Shown one piece after another: positions 44,193-53,105 of a stretch of DNA of 56,872 bases. Position 1 is the stretch's first letter. Every line of letters begins with the position of its first letter. The position numbers and the translations under genes were made by a program. The DNA lies in the NCBI GenBank assembly GCA_964388955.1, contig CAYMCO010000037.1, positions 1 through 56,872 of the forward strand. Direction: 5' to 3'. The notes under the pieces were generated by a model. That model saw only the letters and a list, made by a program, of their open reading frames with translations, was not told the DNA's origin and did no database searches. The DNA comes from CAYMCO01 sp964388955 (lineage in GTDB: Bacteria; Chloroflexota; Anaerolineae; Anaerolineales; E44-bin32).

Positions 44193-45602
44193 CTAGTCCC
44201 CGCCCTGCTGGGCGGAAGTGATCTCCGCAGAGACGGTCTCCATGTAGGACACCGGTTTCACTCCGAGCACCAATATTTCATCCCATGCGTCATACGCCAG
44301 CGCTGTTGCGGCGGTCATGTTAGCGAAGATCTCTGCGGTCACGGAATAGCCCTCGTTGTGTCCCGCGGCAAAGGCCTGGATATCCATCTGCCCCGCTTTC
44401 TCCGGGAACGCATCCCGAACGAGGCGCACCCATTCCTCCACCAACGAACGGCGCGCCGGCTGGAGCAGATTGGCGCTGGCCATGGCCCGTCCATATTCTG
44501 GGCTGATCAGGAATTTCATCAACTCCCACGCCTCATCGGGGTGGTTCGTCCCTGCGTAGATCCCAAATCCATCCGTGGTCGCAATCGTCACCCGTCTCGC
44601 AGGGCCGCGAGGAAAGGGGGCCACCCCGATCCGGAAATCCGCACCCGACAGGACTGCCTTCAAGGCCCATGAGCCGTCCTCCGACATCGCGATTCTCCCT
44701 TCCGCAAAGGCATCCGGGAGTGGCATGTTCCCCAAATCGAGGCGCGTTGCCAGTGCATGGTCATCGAGGATCCTGGCCCGCAGCCACTCGAGCGCTCCCA
44801 GCGCCTCCGGATCCGCCATCCGGCTGACGGTGGGATCCCGAGGGTCCACCAAGTGACCGCCCCAAGCATTGACGTGCACCTGCACCCGATCCCACGACAC
44901 ATCGATGGCGCTGCCCCATTGATCAACCTCCCCGTCCCCATCCCGATCATCGGCCAGGGAGCGCATGGCCCCCGCGTAGTCATCGTGATCCCAAGAACCA
45001 TCCGGATATTCGACCTTATATTCGTCGAACAGGTCCTTGTTGTAGTATAGGGCCAGCGCCCCGTGATACTTCGGCAGCCCGAATTGCAGCCCCCCCTCCG
45101 TAGATAGGGCCGCGTACTGTGCCGGATCCCAGTCATCGATGGTCGCGGCATCCAGGTCCGCCTCCACATACGGCCTGAGATCGAGTACATACCCCTCCTG
45201 CGCCCAGGCGGGGAAGTGGGTGCAGCATCCCTGAAACACATCCGGGGCGGTGCCGGCCCGCAGATCTTGGGTCATTTGCTCGACGAATTGCTCGGGATCA
45301 GGGGTGTAGAAGACCCGGATGTCCGGGTGTCCCGCATGGAATTCCGCCAACATGGCCTGGGCCATGGGCGGAAACCATTCGGTGCGCCAGTCCTGATACA
45401 CAAGCTGCACCGGCTCGCCCCCCGGCGTCGATCCGCGGTTCGGATCGCAGCCACTGATCACGAGTCCAGCCGCGGCTGCAGCGGTCGCGCGGATGAACCC
45501 GCGCCTGCCGATCCGCCCGCCTCCACTCTCCGGCGCCCGAGGTCTGGATGGGCGATGGACATCCACTATGTGCCGCAGGCCCTCTTCTTCTCGCTCCATC
45601 AT
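44193..45602 (-). CDS. family 1 extracellular solute-binding Tat lipoprotein (sugar type)
   Basis: A binding protein of about 469 residues, SBP_bac_1 family. The N-terminus has a twin-arginine motif (GRRGFIRA) followed by a hydrophobic stretch and lipobox ISGC, so it is exported by Tat and lipid-anchored. The mature part shows LVYQDWRTEWFPPMAQAML, LPKYHGALALYYNKDLFDEY and EDGSWALKAVLSGADFRIG, typical of ABC sugar-binding proteins. Two ATG codons (45602, 45599) follow GGAAGG, and either may be used. No permease or transport ATPase is nearby. It heads the module B operon 11 bases from the kinase, so it likely delivers ligand to the sensor. Confidence 0.9.
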   Translation of the reverse strand: MMEREEEGLRHIVDVHRPSRPRAPESGGGRIGRRGFIRATAAAAAGLVISGCDPNRGSTPGGEPVQLVYQDWRTEWFPPMAQAMLAEFHAGHPDIRVFYTPDPEQFVEQMTQDLRAGTAPDVFQGCCTHFPAWAQEGYVLDLRPYVEADLDAATIDDWDPAQYAALSTEGGLQFGLPKYHGALALYYNKDLFDEYKVEYPDGSWDHDDYAGAMRSLADDRDGDGEVDQWGSAIDVSWDRVQVHVNAWGGHLVDPRDPTVSRMADPEALGALEWLRARILDDHALATRLDLGNMPLPDAFAEGRIAMSEDGSWALKAVLSGADFRIGVAPFPRGPARRVTIATTDGFGIYAGTNHPDEAWELMKFLISPEYGRAMASANLLQPARRSLVEEWVRLVRDAFPEKAGQMDIQAFAAGHNEGYSVTAEIFANMTAATALAYDAWDEILVLGVKPVSYMETVSAEITSAQQGGD

Positions 45603-45667
45603 TCGCCTTCCCGCTGCCCTTCCGCTCCACCCGCCAGGAGATCTCGATCGGCCCCCGGGTTGCCGGT

Positions 45668-45682
45668 GTGGGGATTCCCCAC
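45668..45682. promoter_or_regulatory. palindrome upstream of the module B operon
   Basis: GTGGGG-ATT-CCCCAC inverted repeat about 70 bases before the binding-protein start, next to a TTATAT hexamer (minus strand, 45691-45686) that could be a -10. It may be an operator. No good -35 is found. Confidence 0.35.
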
Positions 45683-45780
45683 CCGATATAAGCACATCTC
45701 CTACGCGGCGGAAGGTGCCAAATGCAGCCACTGCGTCGCCGGGATTCTCCGATGCGTTATACCCTTGCGGAAGGGGGCGT

Positions 45781-46683
45781 TCACGCCTTTCTTCCGAACC
45801 ACCGGTGCCTCGATTGTACCCTTGCTCTGCGAGCTTGGGCTTGTCGCCACATCCTCTGGGGGCCCGCGGCCACGACTGTTCTCGAGCTGGAGAGCGTCGC
45901 CGGCCTATACAGCAGAACGATCAGCACAGCCCAGACCATCACGAGGGTGCTGATTACGGCCGCGCTGGGGCCCGTCTTGCAGAGGCTGCAGGCGGTCGCA
46001 TAATTGTAGGTCCCGTGCCATAGGATGGTCATCAGAACGCTGCCACCGGTGCTGTTGAATATCCAGGTGAAGGTGATCGCGCCGGCCAGCAGCCCGATTA
46101 GGAAACCCGGCAGGATGTTCAGGGTGTACATATAGAAGAATACCGGCAGGTGCCAAAGCGCCCAGAGCATCCATAGGATTACCGTGGCGGAGAGCGCGCT
46201 ACGGCGCTGCTGCAGGCGAGGAAGGGCGAAGCCGCGCCAGCCCGTCTCCTCCCCCAGCCCGAAGGTTAGAATCCAAAGGGGCAAGGTTCCCAGGCCGATG
46301 GCGGGAAAATGGTCAATCCGGCCGAAGTCGTCGATGCCCAGAGTGGCGCCTTGGACCATCCACAACCCCGCTGAGATCAGGAGCAGGGCGATAAGCGGCG
46401 AGAGAGCGACCAGCCACCAAATCCAGCGGGTACGCCACTTGGTCACTTTGCCGATCAGCGCCCGCATGCCCTCGCCCCCTGACGTGCGCCAGGTTACGAG
46501 TGCCGCCGCCAGCAAAGGCCCATATCCGCTGAGGTAATGCAGGCTGAAGGGTATCCGGGTATTCAACGCGCCTATGGCCTGCAGCGCCAACGGAATCTGG
46601 ACGCTCCAAGAGAATAGGTAAGCGAGGAGAAAGTAGCCCATCAAGGGATATCTTCTGAGCCAGCTTGCTCGACTGTTGTTCAT
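45781..46683 (-). CDS. CPBP-family intramembrane metalloprotease
   Basis: A 300-residue membrane protein of the CPBP/Abi (type II CAAX protease-like) family. The catalytic motifs are complete: EETGWRGFALPRLQ (motif 1, glutamate pair and arginine), a histidine in LWALWHLPVFF (motif 2) and a histidine in LMTILWHGTYN (motif 3). About eight membrane helices. AAGGAG favours the ATG at 46683 (eight-base spacer) over 46689. Family members process membrane peptides or proteins or act in immunity to bacteriocins. The upstream open frame to 46950 is not conserved. It is transcribed away from module B. Confidence 0.88.
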   Translation of the reverse strand: MNNSRASWLRRYPLMGYFLLAYLFSWSVQIPLALQAIGALNTRIPFSLHYLSGYGPLLAAALVTWRTSGGEGMRALIGKVTKWRTRWIWWLVALSPLIALLLISAGLWMVQGATLGIDDFGRIDHFPAIGLGTLPLWILTFGLGEETGWRGFALPRLQQRRSALSATVILWMLWALWHLPVFFYMYTLNILPGFLIGLLAGAITFTWIFNSTGGSVLMTILWHGTYNYATACSLCKTGPSAAVISTLVMVWAVLIVLLYRPATLSSSRTVVAAGPQRMWRQAQARRARVQSRHRWFGRKA

Positions 46684-47187
46684 CTTCATTCTCCTTGATA
46701 TTGACCCGACCGCTTCGTGTGAGAAGGTGACCAGATTCAGCGCCAGGATGGTGCCGGTCAACTCGAACCAGCCCAGGCGAAACCTGGTGGCATCCGGGGA
46801 GACAGGGAACATCGCGCGCTCGGCCGACGCCTCGACGACCGGGTAGAGCATACTGATCAAGACCTCGCACCGAATCCGGTCAGTCCGGTCCTTCCTCCCA
46901 TCAGAGATCATTCCCCTTCGGGGACCCGGGGTCACCCCTCGACTGACCAAATCTGCCCGATGCCATATAGGCCATCTCCATATGGCCCATCTGGCCAGGT
47001 GCTTCTGGATGATCAGTGGCGATAGGGGGAGATCGGAATCGGAGAACTCTCCAGGGTGCGTCAGATCCTGTCATGGATCCACTCTTGCGATGCGATCGGC
47101 CTCGACCGTGAAGCCGCTATCAGCAGACTGCGGCCCGTTCTCTACGCTGGGTACCGCGGGCTTGGGACCCTGGCCCAGGGTTTGTCT
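46684..47187. other. 504-base gap with a tandem repeat
   Basis: Holds the 15-base direct repeat at 46963-46992. No gene is supported. The minus frame 46950-46690 upstream of the CPBP start is open but unlike a protein family. Confidence 0.35.
46963..46992. repeat. abutting 15-base direct repeat
   Basis: CCATATAGGCCATCT followed immediately by CCATATGGCCCATCT (13 of 15 identical) and then GGCCAGGTG. Possible binding sites for a regulator in the CPBP upstream region, or a chance tandem. Confidence 0.45.
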
Positions 47188-47835
47188 TCATTCGATAAGC
47201 TTGTGCTTGACCGCCAGGGCGACCGCCTCGGTGCGGCTGGAGGTTTCGAGCTTGGAGAGGATGCTGCCGACGTGGTGTTTGGCGGTCGAGGGGCTGATCA
47301 CCAGTCGTTCCGCAATCTCCGGGTTGGTCAGACCTTCGATCATCAGGCCCAATACCTCACGCTCTCGGGCGGTCAGATCGTGCCCTAGTTCCGGCGGTCT
47401 TGTCGTTGCGCGCATCAGCGCCTGCGCCGCCTCCGGGGCCAACGTGGGCTCGCCTCTGTAGGCACGGCGTATCGCCTCCGCAAGCTCTCCGGCGGTGACG
47501 TTCTTGAGCAGATATCCGATAGCCCCAGCCCGAATTGCCCTCTGCACCAAATCTTCTTCCTTGAAGCTCGTCAGCGCGATGACCTGGATCTGGGGGAAGG
47601 CATCGTGGATGGCCTGGGTGGCCTCGGCGCCATCCATCCCCTCCATGACCAGATCCATGAGCACTACATCGGGTTTCGCCCGTTCACAGACGCGGAGCGC
47701 CTCCTCCCCGTCGGAGGCTTCCCCGGCGAGTTCCAAGTCGTCGAAGGCGAGAAGGAAGCCTGCCAACCCGCTGCGCACTACCACGTGGTCGTCGACCAGC
47801 ACCACACGAATCTTCCGTCGCTCTTCCTTGGTCAC
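47188..47835 (-). CDS. NarL/LuxR-family response regulator, orphan
   Basis: A 215-residue response regulator with an intact receiver (VLVDDHVVV, phosphoacceptor in VVLMDLVMEG, VIALTSFKEE, GYLLKNVTA) and a LuxR helix-turn-helix (LTAREREVLGLMIEGLTNPE and VISPSTAKHHVGSILSKL). The third helix differs from the other two regulators (AKHH instead of VKFH), so its DNA target probably differs. It starts with GTG, and the ribosome-binding site is weak. No kinase is adjacent; the nearest is the module B kinase, 3 kb away. It is divergent from the ABC/LytTR operon and may respond to either paralogous kinase. Confidence 0.92.
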   Translation of the reverse strand: MTKEERRKIRVVLVDDHVVVRSGLAGFLLAFDDLELAGEASDGEEALRVCERAKPDVVLMDLVMEGMDGAEATQAIHDAFPQIQVIALTSFKEEDLVQRAIRAGAIGYLLKNVTAGELAEAIRRAYRGEPTLAPEAAQALMRATTRPPELGHDLTAREREVLGLMIEGLTNPEIAERLVISPSTAKHHVGSILSKLETSSRTEAVALAVKHKLIE

Positions 47836-48265
47836 TTCAATCCCATGCCTTCACAGTCCACCTCTTTGAGCTGTTCGGAGAATTGCATGCCCCGCCTCAG
47901 GGGCGTGATTCTACGCTGAAACCGCATTGGCGGATAGCCTCTTCCATGTCTGGGTGTGTTCCATTTCATGCGGCGTCGATCGCATTCGGGAGATGGGGTC
48001 CCACCAAATTCCTCTACTCCGCCCCACCAAGCGCATTCGGGCCCTCACGCCCGCGCCGGCCGTCGACCCCGGGCGCTGCCCCGGGGCGGCTTTCTGCCCC
48101 GACTCCACACGCTGATAGCTTTTGCACCAAAGCCGGCATGGGGGGAGCGGTCTGACGAAACGGGCGGTGGAGAAGGGCCAGGAGGTGTGGTTGGTGGGCC
48201 ATGCCGCCTGTGCTACCATACGTGTGAATCGCACAGAGTCAGGCGCAGCCATTCCGTCCAATCCC
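47836..48265. other. 430-base divergent region
   Basis: Between the orphan regulator and the ABC/LytTR gene. Contains the promoter candidate at 48192-48220 and no supported gene. Confidence 0.35.
48192..48220 (+). promoter_or_regulatory. promoter candidate for the ABC/LytTR gene
   Basis: TTGGTG, 17 bases, TACCAT. A start site near 48227 would give a leader of about 40 bases. Four of six bases match the -10 consensus and three of six the -35. Confidence 0.45.
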
Positions 48266-49258
48266 ATGATCGAAATCACGCGTCTTCAGAAGATCATTGA
48301 CCAGCGCACGGCCTTGGACATCCCGGAACTCAAGATCGCAGACGGGGAGGTCGTGGGCGTGGTGGGCCCGGCAGCGAGTGGAAATGAAGTCCTGCTCGAA
48401 CTCCTCATCGGGAGGGCCCAACCCTCCGCAGGGAAAGTGCGGATCGCGGGCCTGGATCCCCGTGCAGAAGCAGAGCGGTTCGCCCGGCACGTCGGGGTCC
48501 TGTTTTACGAGGACGGCTTGTACCCTGGGCTCTCTCCCAAGGGGAACCTGCGATTCTTCTGCCAAGTCCAGGGCTTGCCGGGGGCGCGTGCAGACGAGGT
48601 CCTCGAGGAGATCGGCATGGCCGACCGTGCGGGGACCAGGCTGGATCGGCTCCCGCCAAGCCTGCATCGCCGTCTGGCCTTCGGACGGACGATATTGCAC
48701 CACCCCAGCGACCTGATTCTGGTCGACCCCATGGCTCGGTGTGACCAATCCACCCTTGTGATCCTCTCCGGCCTCATCCGCTTCCAGGCTGAGCAGCAGA
48801 AGGCCGTGCTCATATTGGCGGACGATGCGGCTCACCTCGAGGGGGCCTGTGACCTCATATTCCACATCTCGGGTGGCCGAATCTCCGCCTCGCACCAATG
48901 GGGCGGAGGCCCCTCCATCGCCGAGGCCTTCCGGATCCCGGTCCGCCTCGAAGGCAGCGTCGCCCTGGTGAACCCATCCGAGGTGCTCTTTGCTGAGGCG
49001 GAAGAAGGAAGGGCCGTCCTTGTGACCAACCATGCTCGGATGCCAACCCAATTCACCCTCTCAGAGCTGGAGGAGCGCTTGGGACGCAGCGGCTTCTTCC
49101 GCGCCCATCGCGGCTACCTGGTCAATTTGCAGCACGTCAAAGAGGTCATCCCCTTCACCCGCAACAGCTACAGTCTGCGTGTCGACAATGCGGATGGCAC
49201 TCTGATCCCACTGAGCCGCAGGGCTGCGACCGAGCTGCGCGAACTACTCGGGTTCTGA
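48266..49258 (+). CDS. fusion of a degenerate ABC ATPase domain with a LytTR DNA-binding domain
   Basis: A 330-residue protein. Residues 1 to about 205 follow the ABC ATPase fold, but Walker A reads GPAASGNEV (lysine and following Thr/Ser replaced), Walker B reads LILVDPMARC (no catalytic glutamate) and the signature region reads LPPSLHRRLAF (no LSGGQ). The C-terminal 95 residues are a LytTR domain: LSELEERLGRSGFFRAHRGY, LVNLQHVKEVIPFTRNSYSL and IPLSRRAATELRELLGF. The domain pairing exists in Firmicutes relatives. It precedes a complete ABC-2 exporter (49943-53105), which it probably regulates. The ATG at 48266 has a weak ribosome-binding site; GTG codons upstream are possible. Confidence 0.85.
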   Translation: MIEITRLQKIIDQRTALDIPELKIADGEVVGVVGPAASGNEVLLELLIGRAQPSAGKVRIAGLDPRAEAERFARHVGVLFYEDGLYPGLSPKGNLRFFCQVQGLPGARADEVLEEIGMADRAGTRLDRLPPSLHRRLAFGRTILHHPSDLILVDPMARCDQSTLVILSGLIRFQAEQQKAVLILADDAAHLEGACDLIFHISGGRISASHQWGGGPSIAEAFRIPVRLEGSVALVNPSEVLFAEAEEGRAVLVTNHARMPTQFTLSELEERLGRSGFFRAHRGYLVNLQHVKEVIPFTRNSYSLRVDNADGTLIPLSRRAATELRELLGF

Positions 49259-49279
49259 GGGGCCAATTCCATCAAGTAC

Positions 49280-49299
49280 GGGCGCACGGTCGTGCGCCC
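49280..49299 (+). terminator. hairpin after the ABC/LytTR gene
   Basis: Perfect GGGCGCAC-GGTC-GTGCGCCC stem-loop, 22 bases past the stop codon. It lacks a T-tract and resembles a widespread intergenic palindrome type, so termination is probable but unproven. Confidence 0.45.
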
Positions 49300-49537
49300 C
49301 CACGCGAATTCACAGATGGATCGCAGATGACCTTGAACGACCAGTGGACGGCCTGCGGCGATCGAGGTGCCGCTCATCTGCCCTATTAGGCCGAAAGTTG
49401 GGCGCGCGAGGAGGACCTACAAAACGAGCCCGGGCGTAGGCGCGCGAGGAACACGAAGGGGCATGGGAGCCCCTGCTCATTGTTATTGGGATTCGCCGGA
49501 TTCCCACACTCGGGCTTTGGCGCGCAGCCGAATCTCT

Positions 49538-49654
49538 GTCACTCCGAAGGCCGACAGGCCGAGGAGCCTCCCCTCCCAAACCCTCTGACAGCGATCGTGG
49601 CAAGCCACCTAGGGGAAGGAGATTCCTCGTCGGCTTGCGCCTCCTCGGAATGAC
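49538..49654. mobile_element. MITE-like element, copy 2
   Basis: A 117-base element with ends GTCACTCCGAAG and CCTCGGAATGAC, sharing internal blocks GGCCGAGGAG and GGAAGGAGATTCCTCGTCG with copy 1 at 35193-35306. The central part differs. Non-coding. Confidence 0.6.
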
Positions 49655-49942
49655 TTTACCCGGCGGGCACCGGGGGTCAAGCACAACACCATCGCAGTCC
49701 CGCATATTGGATTGCGGAGCTATACGTGGGGGCGTGGGCCGTAGGGACTTGGGACGGTTATCTGCACGCGAGGCTCACGTTTGGCAGAAGCTCCAGGGAC
49801 CTCCCTCCCGCCTCCTGCTTTCCACCTCCGTTCAGCCCGCTTTTGCCTCCGTTCAGCCCAACTTTGTTGCGGGGACTGCGTTCAGTCATGTATTGTGGGC
49901 ACAGGCGCGCCGAGCCAATCGGGGGCCCAGAAGGAGCGGACC

Positions 49943-50671
49943 ATGAAAGTCATTCAAGCCACGAATCTGACGCGTGGCTTCAACGGCCGGCCGGCTGTGG
50001 ATCACATCAGCTTCGGAGTCGAGGTTGGAGAGGTCTTTGGCTTCCTGGGGCCCAATGGGGCCGGCAAGACGACCACCGTCCGCATGTTGACCGGCCAGCT
50101 CAATCCGACCGCAGGCCGAGCACGAGTAGTGGGCTGCGACGTGGTCGAAGACCGGGGAATCCTGAAGCCTCAAATCGGCGTGGTGTGGGAGCATCAGAAT
50201 CTATACGAGCGCTTGACGGCCAGGGACAACCTCCTTTTTGCCGCTCGCCTGTATGGAGTCGACCGAGGACGAATCGATGAGGTGCTTGGCTTTGTGGGCC
50301 TTGCGGAGCGAGCGAGCGACCGCTTGAAGGAGTACTCCAACGGAATGAAGCAGCGCCTTCTCGTCGCCAGGGCCTTGCTCCATGGGCCGCGCGTGCTGTT
50401 CCTGGATGAGCCCACGCGCGGGCTCGACCCACGCGTGGCGCGCGATATCCGGGGCTTAGTTCCGGCGCTCGCGGGTGCAGGGACGACGATCTTCCTGACC
50501 ACACATTACATGGAGGAGGCCGATCGCCTGTGCGACCGGGTGGCGATTCTGGATCATGGGAAGATCGTGGCCTTGGGCGCTCCGCAGGAGCTCAAACCTG
50601 CCCTTGGCGAAGGGGCAACTCTCGAGGATGTCTTCCTGCATGTCACCGGCCGGGCGTTCGGCCACTCTTGA
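49943..50671 (+). CDS. ABC-2 type exporter ATP-binding protein
   Basis: A 242-residue ATPase of the DrrA/CcmA-like exporter class. All motifs are intact: Walker A FLGPNGAGKTTTV (about 36-48), signature YSNGMKQRLLVARALL (about 132), Walker B VLFLDEPTRGLDPRVARDI (about 152-170) and an H-loop histidine in LTTHYMEEADRLCDR. It ends soon after the ABC core, lacking the long C-terminal extension of DrrA. AAGGAG lies seven bases before ATG 49943. It pairs with the fused permease 127 bases downstream. The upstream ABC/LytTR protein is its likely regulator. Confidence 0.93.
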   Translation: MKVIQATNLTRGFNGRPAVDHISFGVEVGEVFGFLGPNGAGKTTTVRMLTGQLNPTAGRARVVGCDVVEDRGILKPQIGVVWEHQNLYERLTARDNLLFAARLYGVDRGRIDEVLGFVGLAERASDRLKEYSNGMKQRLLVARALLHGPRVLFLDEPTRGLDPRVARDIRGLVPALAGAGTTIFLTTHYMEEADRLCDRVAILDHGKIVALGAPQELKPALGEGATLEDVFLHVTGRAFGHS

Positions 50672-50798
50672 AATGAGGCGGCGCGATGGAAGGCTCGGAA
50701 GAAGACGCGGGATGATACATCCACACCGAGCGAAGGAATCGAAACAGGCTCTCGGCCCGCGGCCCGAAAAGCCTCGGCACTGAGAAAGCGAGATAGAA

Positions 50799-53105
50799 AT
50801 GGTCATCAGGAAGCGAAATTGGCGCGCTGAGCCGCGCGTGGTCTGGGCGATCTTCGCCAAGGATCTTCGCGATGTGCTGCGCAACAAGAACACGATCTCA
50901 GTGGTGATTTCTGGATTGTTTATCGTAGGCATGTATCGCATGCTGCCGGTGATCTCACGCGGTGATGACCCCCTGCGGGTATGGGTATACGACCAGGGAG
51001 ATTCGGCCCTGTCGGCCTTTCTGGAGAACAGCGAGGCGGTGAATGCCAGGGCGGGGATCGAGTCACTGGATAAGCTCCAGGAGTTGCTGCGCGAAGCGGA
51101 TCTCCCCGAGCTCGGGATCGTCATCCCGGCAGACTTCGATCGGCGTCTGGAAGCAGGAGAGCCCGTCGCCTTGCAGGGATATCTGATGAGCTGGGTCAGC
51201 TCAAGTGACGCCAGCGAGATGCGAGAAACCCTCGAAGCCGAGGTGGTTGCGGCCCTGGGGCGACAGGTCCCGGTCCAGACGGAGGGAAACGTGCTGCATT
51301 CTCTGCCCGATTCCGCCGGACCTGGGCTCCCAGCTTCCTTGGGAGCCGTGTTCCTGCTGACCCTGATTGGGGCAAACCTCGTCCCCGTTCTGATGATGGC
51401 CGAGAAGCAAGAGCGCACCCTGGATGTGCTCCTGGTTTCCCCTGCCAGCGCGGCCCACGTGATCGCCGCAAAAGCACTCACTGGGATGGCCTACTGCCTG
51501 ATTGGAGGCACCATTGCATTGGGAATCAACGCCAACCTTGTCATGCACTGGTGGCTGGCGATCCTGGGGCTAGTCTGCTTCTCACTGTTCGCGATCGGCT
51601 TGGGGCTGATCATGGGGATCCGATCTGAGACTCGGGCGCAGTTGGCAGTATGGACATGGGTCATCTTCATCCCCCTCTTCATGCCGGCGATCGGCGTTCT
51701 CCTGGAAGGCCTGCTCCCGGATTGGACCATCCAAATCATGCGCTTCACGCCGACGGTGGCCTTCTCCACCGTTTTGCGAACCAGCTTCGCCCAAGTGACC
51801 TCCTTTGCAGTTCCCATAGGCTGGATGGCGTACCTCTTGGTCTGGGCGGGGGCCACGCTGGGCCTCGCCATTTGGATCATGCGCGGCAGGCATAGTCTGT
51901 CGGGGGCCCGGTCGGCCGGCAGCCCCGAGATGGCCGGCGGGGGCGGCGAAGGACAATTAGAAGCCGAACTGCTCCCTTCGGGGACCAGTAGAAAGCGGGC
52001 TGTGCTGGGCAGAGTCTCCAGTCTGCCCCGGTCGGGGGCGCGCATCGTCTGGGCCATCTTCGCCAAGGACATGCGCGAGGCGCTCTCCAACAAACTGCTG
52101 CTCTCGATCCTGATCGGCACCGCCATCTTGGTCCTGAATGGGTCCGCTCTCCCCTTCTTGCTCGAGCTGCAGTGGGAGCCGTCCGCCGTCGTCTATGATC
52201 AGGGCCGCTCGACTCTGGTCCGGGGATTGATCGCCGAAAGCGACCTGCGCATTCGCCTGGTGGATTCCCAGCAGGAGATGGACGAAATCGTTTCCACCGG
52301 GCCGGGGACGTGGCTCGGGCTGACGATCCCGGCGGACTTCGACCGGCGCGCCGGCGATCCCGCCGGGATTCGCATCGAAGGATACCGCGCCCATTGGGCA
52401 AATATGGCCAAGATACGGCAATCCGAGACGACCTTCGAGGAGCAATTGGGGCTCGCCCTACGGAGCACGGTCCAGATCGATACTGAGGGGAACGAGCTCT
52501 ATCCGGGCGAAAACGCCGGGGGGCAGCTCTCAATCAACTTGACCACTTTAATCATCGCTATCAGCGCCATCGGTGTTGCGCTGGTGCCACTGCTGGTGGT
52601 TGAGGAGAAGGAATCCCATACCCTGGATGCGCTGCTTATGTCCCCGGCTCGCTACTCGGATGTCGTTGTCGGCAAAGCCATGGTCGGGTTGGCCTACTGC
52701 GCGCTCGTGCTGGCCGTCGCACTGTTCTTCAACCGCCTTTACATCGTGCACTGGGAGGTCGTACTGCTGGCGGCGGTATCCTCCGCTGCATTCAGCGTCG
52801 CCCTGGGCATGCTGGTCGGGGTGTTGTCGGATAATCCGACCTCAGCCGCGATGTGGGCTTCGCCCATCATCCTGATGATCCTGATCCCCACTGTGCTGCA
52901 GTTGTTCATCCGACCGAATTGGCCGCCGCTCCTGCGAGAACTGCTGCGTTGGGCGCCGGGACCGGTGATGATCAACCTGTTCCGCCTATCCGTGGCCGGC
53001 GAGATCCCCCGCAGCCTTCTCTGGGCGAACCTGGGCGCGTTGGCGGGGATGGCTGGGGCGATCTATCTGTTCGTCGGATGGCGGATCGGAAGGCTGTACA
53101 GGTGA
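50799..53105 (+). CDS. tandem-fused ABC-2 type transporter permease
   Basis: A 768-residue membrane protein made of two homologous permeases joined by a linker (about 370-405, Gly/Glu/Ser-rich). Each half starts VWAIFAKDLRDVLRNK (first) or VWAIFAKDMREALSNK (second). Each has an N-terminal helix, an extracytoplasmic domain containing a VYDQG strand and an IPADFDRR segment, and then five helices. EKQERTLDVLL and EEKESHTLDALL mark the ABC-2 core in each half. ABC-2 permeases normally dimerise; here the dimer is built into one chain. It probably forms an exporter with the ATPase at 49943. Substrate unknown. Confidence 0.92.
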   Translation: MVIRKRNWRAEPRVVWAIFAKDLRDVLRNKNTISVVISGLFIVGMYRMLPVISRGDDPLRVWVYDQGDSALSAFLENSEAVNARAGIESLDKLQELLREADLPELGIVIPADFDRRLEAGEPVALQGYLMSWVSSSDASEMRETLEAEVVAALGRQVPVQTEGNVLHSLPDSAGPGLPASLGAVFLLTLIGANLVPVLMMAEKQERTLDVLLVSPASAAHVIAAKALTGMAYCLIGGTIALGINANLVMHWWLAILGLVCFSLFAIGLGLIMGIRSETRAQLAVWTWVIFIPLFMPAIGVLLEGLLPDWTIQIMRFTPTVAFSTVLRTSFAQVTSFAVPIGWMAYLLVWAGATLGLAIWIMRGRHSLSGARSAGSPEMAGGGGEGQLEAELLPSGTSRKRAVLGRVSSLPRSGARIVWAIFAKDMREALSNKLLLSILIGTAILVLNGSALPFLLELQWEPSAVVYDQGRSTLVRGLIAESDLRIRLVDSQQEMDEIVSTGPGTWLGLTIPADFDRRAGDPAGIRIEGYRAHWANMAKIRQSETTFEEQLGLALRSTVQIDTEGNELYPGENAGGQLSINLTTLIIAISAIGVALVPLLVVEEKESHTLDALLMSPARYSDVVVGKAMVGLAYCALVLAVALFFNRLYIVHWEVVLLAAVSSAAFSVALGMLVGVLSDNPTSAAMWASPIILMILIPTVLQLFIRPNWPPLLRELLRWAPGPVMINLFRLSVAGEIPRSLLWANLGALAGMAGAIYLFVGWRIGRLYR

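Larger units (their letters stand above)
49259..49942. other. 684-base gap with terminator-like hairpin and MITE
   Basis: Holds the hairpin at 49280-49299 and the MITE-like element at 49538-49654. TTCAGTCATGTATTGTGGG near 49880-49898 includes a TATTGT hexamer that may be a -10 for the ABC ATPase. No gene is supported. Confidence 0.45.
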
